Part shown: in pieces, positions 1 to 13,294 of the stretch
Position numbering within the stretch: the first letter of the stretch is position 1
Layout of the letters: every line of letters starts with the position of its first letter
Source: Lyophyllum atratum
Lineage: Eukaryota; Basidiomycota; Agaricomycetes; Agaricales; Lyophyllaceae
DNA: 57,798 nt
Direction: 5' to 3'
Assembly: GCA_014905825.1 (NCBI GenBank)
Contig: JACGCN010000100.1
Coordinates: 1 to 57,798 of the forward strand
Notes under the pieces: model-generated
What the model was told of the DNA's origin: nothing
Databases searched by the model: none
Seen by the model: only the letters and a program-made list of their open reading frames with translations
Translations under genes and position numbers: made by a program

Positions 1-3000
1 AGGGACTGGCAACTGCTTTGGGGCAGCCTTTCCTTTCCCTTTCTGGGTAGCGACAATCGGTGGTTTGGATGATTTGGGATCGGCGGGTTTGGCAGTCATT
101 GCTGGCGGTAGTTTGGACGGACGCATTGTAAGCGCGGAAGAACTGAGGCTGACGGCTGTTTCAGCGAGGACTTTAGTGCAGATTTGACGGAGCTTCTTGA
201 GTCTTTCTTCTACCTCGGTGCAGTGACCTTACGCTTCTTAGAGGTATCCTCGTCCTTGGTATAGTATAAGAGACGCGAATGATATGGTGAAGAAAGCCTT
301 ACCTTCTTGGCAACCATTTCAATGGTCGCTTATCTGTGGTCTCCTCACGTTCTCTCTTCCGACGCTCTCCCTCCTCCTTCACCTTCCTCTCCTGTTCCAG
401 TGCCCGAATCTTTTCTTCTTCGGCCTTTCTCTGAATGGCAAGCTGGCGCCTGTTCTCCATGTCCCTCAACCGCGTAGCTTTCTTATCGTTCTCTTCTTGT
501 TGCTATATGATGGTATATAAGCTGGTCTTCAAAATCTGGATGCGTGCAAATACGAACCTTTTTAGCCGCCACTGCAGCCATTTGCAACACCTTCTTGACC
601 TCAGGCTTCGCTTTCTTACTAGTACCCAAGGCGCTACTAAGCAGTTTCGAGGCTTGACCGAGGAACCCGGTCTGCGAGTGAGAAGACTGCGACGACGCCA
701 TTGACATCTGGCTTTCGCTTCTCGTTGTCTTTGGCTACAGAAAGCGGACTTCAGCGTCATTCTGCACAATAAATAGATAGATCCCACCTCGATAAGGCTG
801 ACAGTGGATGTTCCGAGCATGGCCATTTCCTCGAGTTCGCTGTCGTCCTGAGGAAGTTGGGCATCTTCTTCATGATCATCATCCATGTCAATGTCAAACG
901 CCCAGGAATTCCCCCGCCTCTCATAAGAGGTTCCTCCCCTTGTGTTACTCTGTGGTCTTGGTGCGAGGTACCTGTATCCGCCCTCTGACTTTGCGAGGGT
1001 AACGTGCTCCAAGTCATACTATCTTCTTTCGCATTGCCGCCACCGTAAGTCCAGTGAACACCAGCGGCAAGCTTCTCGTCGAGAGGCCAACTATCGTCTT
1101 CGTCAAGCGCATTATGATGAGGATTCTGCGATTGAGACCCGAACACTGATGAGTATTCTGTATCTTGCGTATTCGGCATCCAGGCAGGCACGTCTACGTC
1201 GTCGAAAATTGCATCTGATTTCATACTCTCAGTGTAGATTGCTTGGAAAGGTAGCCCGCGTGTTTTGAGGATGAAGAGATGGGAGTGGTGGAATGATACC
1301 CGAGGACGAAGGCCCTGGCATAGAAAAAGCAGTCGCGGATGGCAGATCGAACGCGAGGTCTATCGGCATAGGTTGCTTACAGGCACCGGGGCAACAAAGA
1401 CAGGGGGAGGTTTGTTAAAGACTGGGCCTGATGGCAAGACGAAACTCGTTGGGCGAGTGGGAGGTGGGGAATCTGGCGGTGTTGTCGACGTGCTTTCACC
1501 ATTGGATTTGTTCTGATTAGCAGACTGGGTTTCGGAAACGGGAATTGGAATGATTTCGTAGACTTGCTCTTGATCTTGACACTTACCATCACTAGGCGGG
1601 AAAAGGTCAGAGACACTGAGTCGCCGTTCTGCTGGTTCCCGCTCTGCCGACATAGCCGCCATCTCTGGAGGAACGTCGTCAATGGGAGGAAGGGTGGTTG
1701 CGGGACCCGCGACTCTTGTCATTTCTTCCTCCTGTAATGTCTTTCAGCAACTCGCGCCTCAGCAGCCGCTCGCGCCTCTGCGAGCGCGCTGAGAGCTGCT
1801 CCCGCACCAAGCGATTTACCCATGCTCTTTCCAACTCTAGCTCCAAGGCCTTCGACAGTCCTTTTGAAACGGTCTAGCATACCTTCCTGTCCTGTATAAA
1901 CGTTCTACCACCGGAAGCGGTGAACGCTCGCACTGAGACTCAGGCTCCTCTTTAAGAGGCGCAACGTCACCCTCACGACTCTTCGCGGCTTTGTGTCGTC
2001 GTTCTTCATCCTCCAGACCTGTCATCCCATGGGCCATGAATAGGTCACCACTCTTTCGCTTCAAAGTACCAGGGATTGAAGGCACTGGTGGTACGACTGT
2101 ATTTGCATGCTTGCTCGTAACCTCTAATGCCTTGACCTCCCTAGCCTTCTTTAACCAAGAAGTGCGCTTTCCACCAGGCGGCGCACCAGGCGTAGCAGCG
2201 CCCAACTGACCCAGGCCTATAGAAGGGTCCTGAGGTGTACGCATAGATTTGCGAAGCGGCATTGGGGCGGGCAAAGCGGGGAATAACGCAACTCCAAACT
2301 TGTTATCACAACTTCTTGGAGATGAGGGAGTGTGATCTTGATCCCGAAGAGGAATGTTGATGTCCTGCCCAAGATTGGAACCTGGAGCGACTCCAGGCAC
2401 GAGGAAAGGCGCTGACATCGCCTCGTCCTGCATTTGCGGGGGAGACCAAGGCGGTATCTCAGGAAGAGGAGCGGCATGGGTTTCGATCTCGAGACTGGGT
2501 TTCATCTCCAAGACTTCTAGTGTGGTAGGAGGTGGGGTTGGTACAGGGATATTCTTCACGTGTTCCCGTGCCTTCTGCAGAGGTGAATCCAAGTTAATGG
2601 AATGGAAAGTGTCTGACGACGATTCCGTGACGTTCATAGCTTGGGTAAGGTCTTGAGCTGGGGCCATAGGTACGACCAGGGGGACGCAATCAGAATGTCG
2701 ATTTGCACCGTGTATTTCAAGAGGTGTGCTGGAAAGGAGTTGAAGGCGGGGAGTGCGACTGCTGTCGAGAGAAAGCGTTCGAGTCCGAATTCTCATCATC
2801 CTCGGCGATGACAGATAAGTCATGCTGGTTTGAACGTGAGGGAATAAGGAGCTCTGTAGCCGACGGTTCTGATACGGCAGAAGGGTGTTCAGGAGCTGAC
2901 ATAGATGGCGTGGCCAAAGGCAAGGAAATGTTATCTCCTGTGCTGTAATCCGTAGTTGGTTCTCGTTGACCTGACTGAAGAGGGTTGGTGGCATTGATAG

Positions 3001-3425
3001 CAGTCTGGTGCTTTGCCTTAAGGAGAGCTTTGTGGAAATTGTTGATAGGCGCCACGTTCTCCTTGGATTCTTCCACGTTCTGGACAATTTTAAGGAGAGA
3101 TGAGAACACATGGGAGACACAACGCACCTCGAGGGATATGATATTATTTAACTTTGAAGCACCAGCGCCTTCAGGCTTCTTGGACACTCTCTTCCTACCG
3201 GGAGTCTTCACGAGCTCTATTATCGGACTGAGAGAACAGCATGAGCAGGAAAACAAAGGAAGGAATATGACGCTTACTCTTGACTTGGTCCAGAGAGGAT
3301 GTTGTCGAGATAGTCGTCGAGGAAGATGAAGCCGTGAGTGTTGAGCTGATCCTGGAAAAGCTGTCTGCCGGGTCATTCGCCATCGTATAGCGAATAGAAT
3401 TCGACCATTCAAGGAGGCCGGCCAT
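1..3425 (-). CDS. INCENP-like inner centromere protein, frame-broken, C-terminus outside window
   Basis: Scaffold of the chromosomal passenger complex (Aurora B, survivin, borealin) in mitosis. The N-terminus reads MAGLLEWSNSIRYTMAND, then after a frame change PGRQLFQDQL and NTHGFIFLDDYLDNIL, which I recognise as the basidiomycete INCENP N-terminal region. A long Pro/Ser-rich middle follows (motif SGPVFNKPPPVFVAPVP), then a charged coiled coil (QQEENDKKATRLRDMENRRQ..., about 300-500). The Aurora-binding IN-box should lie beyond position 1. Clear introns are 3228-3277, 3080-3127 and about 53-55 nt ones near 760 and 520. The frame must change at about 3370, 2748, 1722, 1373, 1239, 981, 316 and 217, nearly all short homopolymers. 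No other stop codons appear in the conserved frames, which argues for consensus errors over decay. A further change near 1900 can be an 85-nt intron. The assignment rests on domain order and N-terminal wording; the diagnostic IN-box is not visible. Confidence 0.72.
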
Positions 3426-3591
3426 GGCTGCTGAGTGTGGTGAGTGAAGCGACCGAGTAACGAACGATCAACAGAAAGACCGCGTTGGCCACGTGATCGT
3501 AATTTAGAAATGACGACCTTGTCAAGTGTCATTGTCAAGTGTGCTAAACGCACTGCGCAGGCAGTTGACGTCTTGAACCGCTCCATCATCC

Positions 3592-5842
3592 ATGTCGACA
3601 GGCCCTCCTTCTTCACGACGAAGATCTCCTTCCGCCTCAGCCCATCTAGACTCTACTAATAATTCATTGCATCAATCCGTTGACGATGGCGACGACATTT
3701 CTGAGGAAGAGCTCCGGGAGCTGTATGACAATGAGGAGATAGAAAGATTTCTTACTCTTTTCTCTGCCGTGCGCCTCTAAATGTCATATTGCTCCATTAT
3801 ACTCTTATTTATCCTCTATTCAGTATGTCACGGAAGTCCGAGCACCTGAAGAGCCCCCAAACAAAGCCTCCTCGAGCATCCCGCCCGATAATTCTAATGA
3901 TGCCGCAGGCGTCCCCACGCCTCTGACCGATAGGGCTGCCACCACTGACTCTTCAGATATCTATGTCACCAATCAAATCTCTGACCGATCCATATTGGAG
4001 GAGATTGTTTATGTGAGCCTTTCAATACGCCAAATGGTTTGTTCTGAACAACACTCGTAGCGATGGTTTATACCCATTCTTCCTCCTGCTCCACTTCCGC
4101 CGCCGCCTTTTACCGTTGGAAGACTACGATTAACTACTCAAAGACTCTACCTTGCGGTACAGCCTGTCTACATTCCTTTTCTTTCCCGTATGATAAATCT
4201 CGCTACCTGGAATGAAAAGAGAATCAGTCTTCTCTATTGCGCTGTTGGTATTTCCCTTTTTTCCGAGTTCGTTCTCTCTAATCTAGTCCGCAACAGATTT
4301 TCTGGATCCTCTGGTACCATGATTTACTCCTTCCCTGTCTTTTGCTTCGTATATTCTACTCTCTCGTTCGGCGAAAAATATTCCCATACCCAACCTTGAT
4401 GGAACTCCGGAATCACCGACGAGAGATATCCCGCGCAGCGGAGTTTGGCGACCAGATATCCGATAGATTGTTGGCGTCGTCGTCCCTTGGTGTAAAAGAG
4501 ATGTGGCGGCTTTTCAAGGTTTTCAATCAAACCACGAAAAATAAAATCAAGGCTTCAGCAAAAGCGACGGGACATTTTATCGGGAGTAGATGATGAGGGG
4601 ACCCCAACCCAACCTGAGGAGGTGACTGTTCTGGATGATTCAAGGATAGTCAGGAGACTAGAGATATGAAGCGTCTAGGTCTCGAGGTTCTGGACGAAAT
4701 CGCAGATCTCCATGAGAGGATCAAAAAGTGAGATGACAAAACCCCGTTCACACTCATATTCACAACTACCTCCCTAGCATCTTCATATGGCGTCGTCCCG
4801 CATCATCTCGTGTATATGGCATGGTAGGATATCCTAGTTCGTATACGTCTATTACTGAACTCCTTCTAGACCATTTTCTGCCTCTTCTTGGTCACATTAT
4901 TACTACCCACAAAATACTTAACCAAGCTAACGTATTTCGTGGGAGGTGTTTTGTTTTGGCATGTTACTCCCGTCGTAGCTGCACTCCCACCTGCAGAACG
5001 TTCACGGTAAGCTGCGCTTCGTTCTATTTCCATTCATCAATAACGTGCTTCTTCGCGTATATCTATTGATTCAGGCTCCCTCCAGCCTTCGGAGATGTTC
5101 CTACAGATGCAGACTATGCAATGGAGCTGCTGGCTAAGCGGGTAGCTGCTGGACTAGACATCAATCCTCCGAGGGCCAAAAACACGGAAAGCGACATACA
5201 CGGACACACACGATTGACGGAAGGGACTCCACAGCTCAAAGGAACAATGGCGGTCAACCGGAACCTAAGTCTCAATCTGTCGATTGGAAGAAATGGGGTG
5301 AACGTGCTGCTATTGGCAAGACCTGGGCTGATGATGGCAAGCGAATCATAAGTGGGAGAACGGTTTGTGACAACGCAACAACTTGGTCCGACGTAGACTC
5401 TGATGTGTCCAAAACAGAGCAGTACCATCGTGCCTCCGGAAAACCCCCTCATTCCTCAGTTCGCTGTCGACATGGCGGTACCAGACCAGCCTGGGGAAAG
5501 CCACAGTGAGATCTGTCGTTATGGTTGTTGGACTAACTGAGGATTAATCATGATGTAGCATACCCAGCTCAGCATGCGTCAGGCCCTGGTCTCCTCACGC
5601 TAACGGGCTCTACATTACTTTTCACTCCTCTCATGTCCCTAGAACCCAAATTTGTCATTCCACTGAGTAGGATGCGAGGTGTCAAGAAGGCAGGCTTGTT
5701 AAAAGGGCTACAAATACGTGCTGCCTTGGATGATAGGGCTGACACAGGTGAGAGAGAGGAAAAGTTCAGATGGATCGGTGCTCGGGACGAGGTGTTCGCT
5801 AGGCTGGTGGGTACGGACGGGAGGCGGTGGATAAAAGCATGA
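3592..5842 (+). CDS. GRAM-domain membrane protein (DUF3292-like)
   Basis: Starts 166 bp from the INCENP start, head to head. The N-terminus is Ser/acidic. Then comes RWFIPILPPAPLPPPPF, a hydrophobic segment (IFWILWYHDLLLPCLLLRIF), a basic stretch (RRKIFPYPTLMELRNHR) and a second membrane hairpin (LLLPTKYLTKLTYFVGGVLF). The C-terminal GRAM-like module is about 5574-5842 (PGLLTLTGSTLLFTPL, REEKFRWIGARDEVFARLVG, GRRWIKA). GRAM domains usually bind membrane lipid, so a membrane-contact or organelle role is plausible, but I know no function for this family. Introns of 45-60 nt join the exons, e.g. 3769-3823. Three homopolymer-type frame breaks occur: one base too many at 4560-4563, one too few near 4644 and one too few near 5246. 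All disappear with a single-base change. Confidence 0.7.
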
Positions 5843-6169
5843 GATTGGCAACTTAATCTGCTATATGTATAAGATGTATCTGAATCTGAGCAGTATGACA
5901 TTGGGCCACGCCTCGAAAAGTACATGTACAGTATATTCGAGCTCCGCGGGCATCTTCCAAATCCGCGTCACCTAACTTCATCCTCCCATTATCGATGACC
6001 AGTGATACTTAAAACAAGTTTTACAATCATAACTACTCCACTCTCATATCTCTGATCTTCAGGACGTAATCCCACCCACTGGTACGTTTCGTCGTGTTAC
6101 CTGAAGGTTATGCGAGATGGCATGATTCACCTTCCGAGTCAGGACTCGGCGTTTCTCGCTTTTCCGTCG
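5843..6169. other. intergenic, GRAM gene to rec8
   Basis: A 327-bp gap between two genes on the same strand. It should hold the 3' UTR of the GRAM gene and the promoter and leader of rec8. I see no ORF, repeat or RNA gene in it. Confidence 0.5.
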
Positions 6170-9100
6170 ATGTTCTTTTCCGCAGAGCTCCTCGCCAGTC
6201 GAGATAGTGGTTTTGGCCTCCTCTGGTAATTCTCAGAAATATTCCTTCCCTTCTTTTTCCGGTTCAGCTCAACCCTTGTAGGCTCGCTGCAACTTTAGGT
6301 TCCAAATCGACATTCAAGAAGCTCCCGAAGCGATCCATCCTTACTGCAGACATCGCGCAATTATGTGATCTCATTGCTGAACCTTCTGAGCCTCTAGCAC
6401 TTAGGCTATCTAGTAATCTACTTGTCGGTGTTGCTCGGCGAGTGTTTATTTGACCTCGCCATATATGCGCCGTCTACTGACACGCGACCAACAATCAACC
6501 CATCGTTAGGGTATACAAAGGTACAAATCACTCAATATTGAACGAGACGCTCTCAACTTCCCTTCATACAGTCAAACAAGAAATGTTCATGAGCGATGTG
6601 ACGAGTTGTTTTACCTCCCTAAAAAAAGTGGTACACGAATCCCAATGCGCTGCTGTGATGGACGCGCGTCTTCAGATGCCCCAGGCTTCTGTCCGGTAAT
6701 TGATTATATTATCTATTGCAATTGCAGTGTTTAGAGTTGAACCCAATATCCAGACCATCCGCTGTTACTTTGGTGGCCAATCCCAGAGCTGCAATCGCCA
6801 TGGATTTTGATGCCTTCGTCGCGGTATGCTTTATTTACATAGTTTTCAAGGAAATGAGACAGCTAACTCCGCCCTAGGATTGGGACGCATACTTGAATAT
6901 CGGAGGTGGCGCACCATGGTCCAAGGAATTTGAAGAATTAGATGCTGACAGTTATTTCATGCAGCCAATTCTCTCAGGAATGAAGATTCTCAGGACGATG
7001 ACTTTGACCCCAAAGATCAAGCAAAAATTAAAACAAAGCCCAAGGTTGCGCCTCACCCTCAGGCTGAGAATGCCCGAGCAGAACTCCACACGCTTACAGA
7101 GCACCATGACCATCTTTTATCTGCTTCGTTTGATCTTTCATACCACGGTAGTGGCAACGGTGCTCCCGAACCATCGTCATCCCAAGCCGCAGACTATGCA
7201 TTCGACGACAACTGCTTCGCGCCTTCCGATGGTTTGGATGTCGGGGAACTCGCTGATGAACTAGCTCAGGAGCTAGGGTGGGGAACTCTGCCAAATGAGG
7301 ATGGACAGTTGTAAGTCCAACCCATGTGACGCATCGGTATTAGAACTCATGAGGTTTGTGGCAGGGCTGGTCTTATTGTCGAGGAAGGCGACTTGGGCTT
7401 CGATTTAGATTTGAATTTTGGAATTGAACAGACCGCCCTTGATCAACCTGTGACAGACGCTGAATTGGACGTCCTCGGGAAGGCCTCCTCGAGTTTGAAG
7501 CGGAAGGTAACCTTGAGCCCCGTCGTCGTATGCTTTTCTCTCACTTATGTTGAGCCAACTTTGCAGGCTGGCTCTTGCTCAGATAAAGGTTGACCGATTC
7601 GGCAAGATGTCGTAATATTCTAACCAACACTTCAACAGAGAACCATGTCAACCCGAGCGCTTTTCAATCGCCGGCATTGACACCCCTTCGGGGCCTCGGC
7701 TACGGCACCTCGTTTTCGCAGTTACTGTTATCCCAGGACGAACAACCTATAGTAGCATTGAACAATATCACACAAGAAGAGCAGAGTCGAACGAACGCCG
7801 GAATAAAAAGGATGAAGAAGACCCGTTTGCTTTTAGATGCTCGGACTGAACTGACTGATGAGGAACTCAAGGCAAGTGATTACTTCATATCTGAGGTAAC
7901 GTATGGCTCTGACATATCGAAAGGCCGCACGAGCACAATACCTTCAAACTCAGAACTTCTTAAGATGCGAAATTGAGAATAAGCAATCAGAGAAAAACTG
8001 TGGTCGATCTCTGGAAGAAAAAGTTTGGAGCGTTCCATGCTGCAGTGCGTCTCATGGCAGCGTGGACTAGTGAAAAAGATTTTATCTGATGACGCATGCG
8101 TCAAGTTCACGCACCTGTCCTCGTTGACTTTTGGCAAGAGAACTTCAAGGTCCAGGTCGAAGCCAGGACTGGATCACTTCATATCCATCCCAGAGGTAAG
8201 AGTTTGTGGTGATGCCTCTCCACCCTGAGAGTTGACACGAAATGAATGAGCAGATGATCCTCCTAGGAAGCGTCAGAAAGTCAAGGGTGGATATCAAATG
8301 GACCTGGACCCAATTGGCGAAGAAATGATGCCACGCCCTTTTGAGCAAAACGATATGGCCATGGACATCGGTAATGCAGTTGCAGAGTCTCTTCACGATA
8401 TTTTTAATTTTTGAACCACAGGTGGAGCAACAGATATAGAGTTTCAAAATCACTTCCGTTCCTCTGAGGTACGTCGCGAATGTTTCGAACCACTCATGCT
8501 GACATTGCATAATTAAGGAACCTGGTCAAGGCCGGCGGCTTTCGCGAGCGACATCTATTCTTGGGGATCTAAGCCTTGATTTGGGAACCAGGAACATGGA
8601 ATTTGGGTCCCAGAAGAGCTCTCTTTTTCCTTGGGATAACGCAGGTGGAAGCTCGTCGAGCGGAATGTATGGCCCGGGAATGCCTGGGAGTGATACCAAC
8701 TTACACGTTGATCATGTTGAAATCCGCCTACGGGGAAGTTCCAGAAGTCGGAGAGATAGCTCCCTCGTCCCAAGCCAAATGGGAAGTTTAGCGGGAGCAC
8801 CTGGTTTTTCGCCAGCGCTTGTACCAAGAGAATCCCAAGTATTGGGAGAGGACTATGCTTTCGATGGTGCGAGATGTCCATTCCGGCTCTGGGCCCTCGT
8901 ATATATAGATCTCATTCTCTTCCTCACAGTTGACATGCAGGAACAGCCCGCAACGCTCGAATCACAACGATCCGACATGAATCTGATCAGTTTGGAAAGG
9001 AATTCATTTAACTTCCTGGAGTACCTTGTATTGACATTTTATTCGCGTCAATAACTGATGTTTGTCTTCTCAGATACGCCAAGATGCAATCATACTCACT

Positions 9101-9392
9101 TCCTCCTTCGACTGCTAGTTTGACCTTCGATATCGTCGTGCCCCAGTCGACAAGTACTCGACATGTAGCTGCTTCTGCCTTCTATCACTGCCTGGGTGCG
9201 TCTTCATCTCTGCCCTTTGATGTTTTCTCCTATCGCGTGTTTTGGGCTGTATTCCAATCTCGGCGTCTCGCATACTTCACGCTCACTATACGGAACTGGA
9301 CCTTGCCTGCAAATCTAGTCTTAGCCACCAAGGACCTCCTGCGCCTCAAACAGACCGATCCACACGGACAGCTGCTCATCACAGTTATATAA
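6170..9392 (+). CDS. rec8: Meiotic cohesin kleisin Rec8
   Basis: Kleisin that closes the SMC1-SMC3 ring on meiotic chromosomes. The N-terminus matches the SMC3-binding kleisin domain (MFFSAELLASRDSGFGLLW, LAATLGSKSTFKKLPKRS, ALRLSSNLLVGVAR, KQEMFMSDVTSCF). The C-terminus matches the SMC1-binding winged helix (NSFNFLEYAKMQSYSLPPS, AFYHCLVLATKDLLRL, ending QLLITVI). The LAATLGSK and ALRLSSNL wording is closer to S. pombe Rec8 than to mitotic Rad21. An acidic, separase-type linker lies between. About a dozen introns are needed; two look like GC-AG introns (6438-6509 and 7872-7923). One base is missing near 6955-6957 (TTT), after which the frame runs cleanly (NEDSQDDDFDPKDQAK). Rad21 is the alternative name. 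Confidence 0.82.
6438..6509 (+). other. GC-AG intron in rec8
   Basis: Removing this 72-nt stretch, which starts GCGAGT and ends TTAG, joins GVAR to VYK in the conserved kleisin frame. A GT alternative 4 nt downstream gives a worse protein join. A CTGAC branch-point-like motif lies inside. Confidence 0.55.
7872..7923 (+). other. GC-AG intron in rec8
   Basis: Donor AAG|GCAAGT is the textbook GC donor. Removing these 52 nt joins ELTDEELK to AARAQYLQTQNF, the expected kleisin sequence. Reading through leads to a stop. Confidence 0.75.
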
Positions 9393-9725
9393 AAAGAAAT
9401 CGCACCTTCTTTATGCTTTGTATTCATAGACCTCAGTGAAAGGTAGAGTAGACAGAATTATGTAGTGATAGTGATAGTGATATGTATGATCAGTGGTTAT
9501 CGCGCTTTATGATCAGTGTTATTATTGATCGCTGTGGAGTCGCACGACTCGGAGGTTGACATTAATCTACTCTGGACTTACCTTCCTTTGAATCTACTCT
9601 GAGCCAGGACTCCTGGAAGGCCTAAAAACGAGCTGTCCGCCCTCCTGAGATACTCTCGTTTCACCCGTCCATTCGTCTACCCGTCCAGGCCAACCTACAC
9701 TTTCCGCTTCCGTACGGTCCACATA
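9393..9725. other. intergenic, rec8 3' end to IDI1 leader
   Basis: A 333-bp gap. It contains a short GTGATA tandem run near 9462-9482 and ATGATCAGTG-type short repeats to about 9520. A pyrimidine-rich stretch just upstream of the IDI1 start looks like a fungal leader. No gene seen. Confidence 0.5.
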
Positions 9726-10643
<918 letters not shown>

Positions 10644-10895
10644 CGCGAAAGTGTCTGTCGATTTGAGGGGCAATGAGGACCGAAGTTAAGACTGAAGTTA
10701 CGCGTTATTCACGGAGGCTGGATTGAAGATTGATTTAGACCCCTATTGGATTATTGGATTTTAATTTTGTCTCCCAGTGTTTGTTGTACAATGGATACCA
10801 TTTCTTCTGCCACGGTGCCATCAGGGCTTGCAAATGAAGAACACACATCTGAGCTTGTACAAGTGAACTTCTAGGAGAAAATTTATCGAGTGTGA

Positions 10896-12271
10896 TCAGG
10901 TCTTCAAATCGGGAGGTCCTGTTCCCCGAAAGACCAGTAGTTCCTTGCCAGCGCGAAGCCCAAGCGGACCTCTTCGACCAAGTGGAACACCGGTAACGAG
11001 ATTGAACCCAAGTTCACTGAGAATCTTCAACACATGCATTAGAAAAAATTGAGGCTCCACTTCAGGCCCTGTAAAATTCCCCACTATCAACATCACGAGT
11101 AATCTCTGAAAACGAAGGGAACTATCGAACCTCCCGTCCCCAGCTTCTTCACTTCGATTACACGCATGTCTTCGCCTATAGGTTCCTCAGTGATTTTGCG
11201 GGGTAGAAAAGCCTTGAGTTGGCTGCCAAGAGTATCGTCGACCACGGTAGGAGGTTTAATGAGTGTGAGTCGTTTCCCTCCTTGGGAGAAATAAGCCAGG
11301 AAGAATTGAGAGGTTCGATCTTCTGAAGTAACTTCGAAGACTAAACGAGGCGACTGTGATGGCTAAGGATGCGAAGATCATCGCAAGAGATGCGATGGTA
11401 CGAACCGGGCTGCCTATGTTCATGGAGGTCTGGAAAGAAAATCCCTGGATTTCGAAGTTTTTATTGCCGAAGGCGCGAGCAACGAAAAACGACCTACTCG
11501 TCGAGCGAATAAAGTAAATAACTGAACAATAATCCTCCAAGCTCTGTAAATTCGTCATCGTCAATCATGGAACAGATGTAAATATTCTTACATCGGTGCA
11601 TTTTGCCCATGAAGTGCCCAAGGGTTATTCCGAAACCTAACGGTCCAGTCGTGCCCATGCTGAGAATCAGATTCGACGCCATCAGGCCACATGGGTAATA
11701 TCGAAGCTCTTAGCTCTCGCATAGCGGGGTCCATGATGTTCTCTAGTCGTAACTCGTTATTTCCGATGAGTACCATAAACATATGGACTAATTTGGAGGA
11801 CTAATGAGAAGACAGGGAATGGGATGGTAGAGAACGAGACTAACGTGGTCGGAATTCTTCGTGATTATGATCTGATGTGTATCCCCTAAAGTTATTTGAG
11901 TGTAAGCGGGGTCTTGGTACATGTTGACTAGGATATGCTGCAGGGTATGTTGCCTGACGAGCAAGTCCTTCTGTTCCAGGAGGCGCTGCCGGCGTCTTTT
12001 TCAGGGCGGATTTCAGCGGGACGAAGGGTGCTGCGCCAGGGGTAGTAGCTGTTCTACGATGAGCTTTGGGACGTGGGGTTGCCCCTCCGGGAGGCGGAGG
12101 TATGAATGGGGCTTCTCTGTTCTCCTGCGGGGGCGGCGGGGGTATGTAGGGATTATTAGGATTTTGGGGATAATTGTATTGCGGATAGCCATTACTGGGC
12201 CCAGAGCCCATGTACGGGGGCTGTTGATACACGGGTTGGCCGTAATAAGGATAGTTCCCGTAGGACTGCAT
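10896..12271 (-). CDS. Conserved Agaricomycete protein of unknown function with Pro-rich N-terminus
   Basis: Seven or so exons read cleanly. The N-terminal 130 residues are low complexity (Tyr/Pro/Gln: MQSYGNYPYYGQPVYQQPP, then IPPPPPQENREAPFIPPPP). A globular part follows: HMFMVLIGNNELRLENIMDP, DWTVRFRNNPWALHG, QFFLAYFSQGGKRLTLIKPP, and the terminal LVTGVPLGRRGPLGLRAGKE. Proteins of this layout recur in mushroom genomes as hypothetical proteins; I know no function. There is no signal peptide or membrane segment. The start at MQSYG is chosen because the Tyr/Pro pattern begins there; an in-frame ATG lies 66 nt upstream (12337). Confidence 0.75.
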
Positions 12272-12578
12272 GTCGAGGATCAAGGTGACGAGGTGAAGGT
12301 GAGGCAGATTCTGCCTGAGAGAAGGTCGGTTCAACAACGTGACAGATTTCCTTTTCCAGCAATATGGTCTGCAGCAGCAGTTTCAGCAGCTATACGACGA
12401 GGAAGTAGGGGGGAGGCGCGACATAGTGTGGCCGGGCCTCAGGGCGTGCTCGCCATCGCGCATGTCGGCGAGCCCGCTGACGTGAACGTCCAACATCGTT
12501 GAACACACGTGATCCATAAATTTATACATGCATCACCCACCAGACACCTCCGGTTCACCCACGACTTGACATTCTAAC
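12272..12578. promoter_or_regulatory. Divergent promoter region, unknown gene / MPC1
   Basis: 307 bp separate two starts pointing apart, so both promoters must be here. It includes the sequence around 12337-12502, which is open in frames antisense to the left-hand gene. I identify no specific element. Confidence 0.4.
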
Positions 12579-13218
12579 ATGTCTTCTACATTCTTTACAT
12601 GGCTGCGCTCTCCGGCAGCCCGAGATTACTTCTTCAGTAAGTCAAAACCCTGTCCTCCGTCCATACACAAATTGATTCTCTCTCTCTTCAGGCACTCATT
12701 TCTGGGGACCAGTCAGTACCCGTCACCTTGGAATTCACCTTCAACTCACCATGCATAGGTTGCCAATTGGGGTCTTCCCCTAGCTGCTCTCGCCGACCTC
12801 CGCAAGGATGAGGAAGTCATTTCCGGAACAATGACAACAGCCCTTGCATGCTATTCGTGAGTCGGAACAAGTCGCGTGCTGAGTCTTCCCCGCTAACAAT
12901 ATCTTGTTATTTAGCTTGGTCTTCATGCGTTTTGGTTAGTGGCACGAAGCAATCATCAGTGCACTTCTTATACAGCACATATCTCTAGCATGGCGCGTGC
13001 AACCACGGAATTACCTGTTGTTCGCCTGCCACATGACAAATGCGACGGCCCAGTCAATACAGGACGCTCGATTCGTCAATTATTGGTATAACGGAGGACG
13101 GGAGACGAAACTGGGGCTGGTTGAGGGAGGTGGAGAAGGTGGCGTCCAGGCCCCAGGTAAAGTAACGGAGGCTGTGAAAGCCGCCCGGGACGAGGCGAAG
13201 AAAGTAGCAGATAAATAA
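12579..13218 (+). CDS. MPC1: Mitochondrial pyruvate carrier subunit 1
   Basis: Inner-membrane subunit that imports pyruvate with an MPC2/MPC3 partner. Spliced exons read [60 protein letters not shown] and [20 protein letters not shown], a near-textbook MPC1 core with three hydrophobic helices. The C-terminal 60 residues are a family-specific tail ending AKKVADK. One internal exon is only 20 nt (12915-12934). Its stop lies 77 bp from the end of the convergent ligase gene. Confidence 0.95.
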
Positions 13219-13294
13219 CGTGGGTCAATGCACATGGAAAGCAGCGCGTCCTGATAGTAATACAGATATATACGTCAAATTTGAAATCTAGAGG

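Noticed and set aside
11921..12502. 193-codon plus-strand ORF
   Set aside because: It lies antisense to the Pro/Gln-rich N-terminus of the 10896-12271 gene; its Arg/Gly-rich translation is the mirror of that low complexity.
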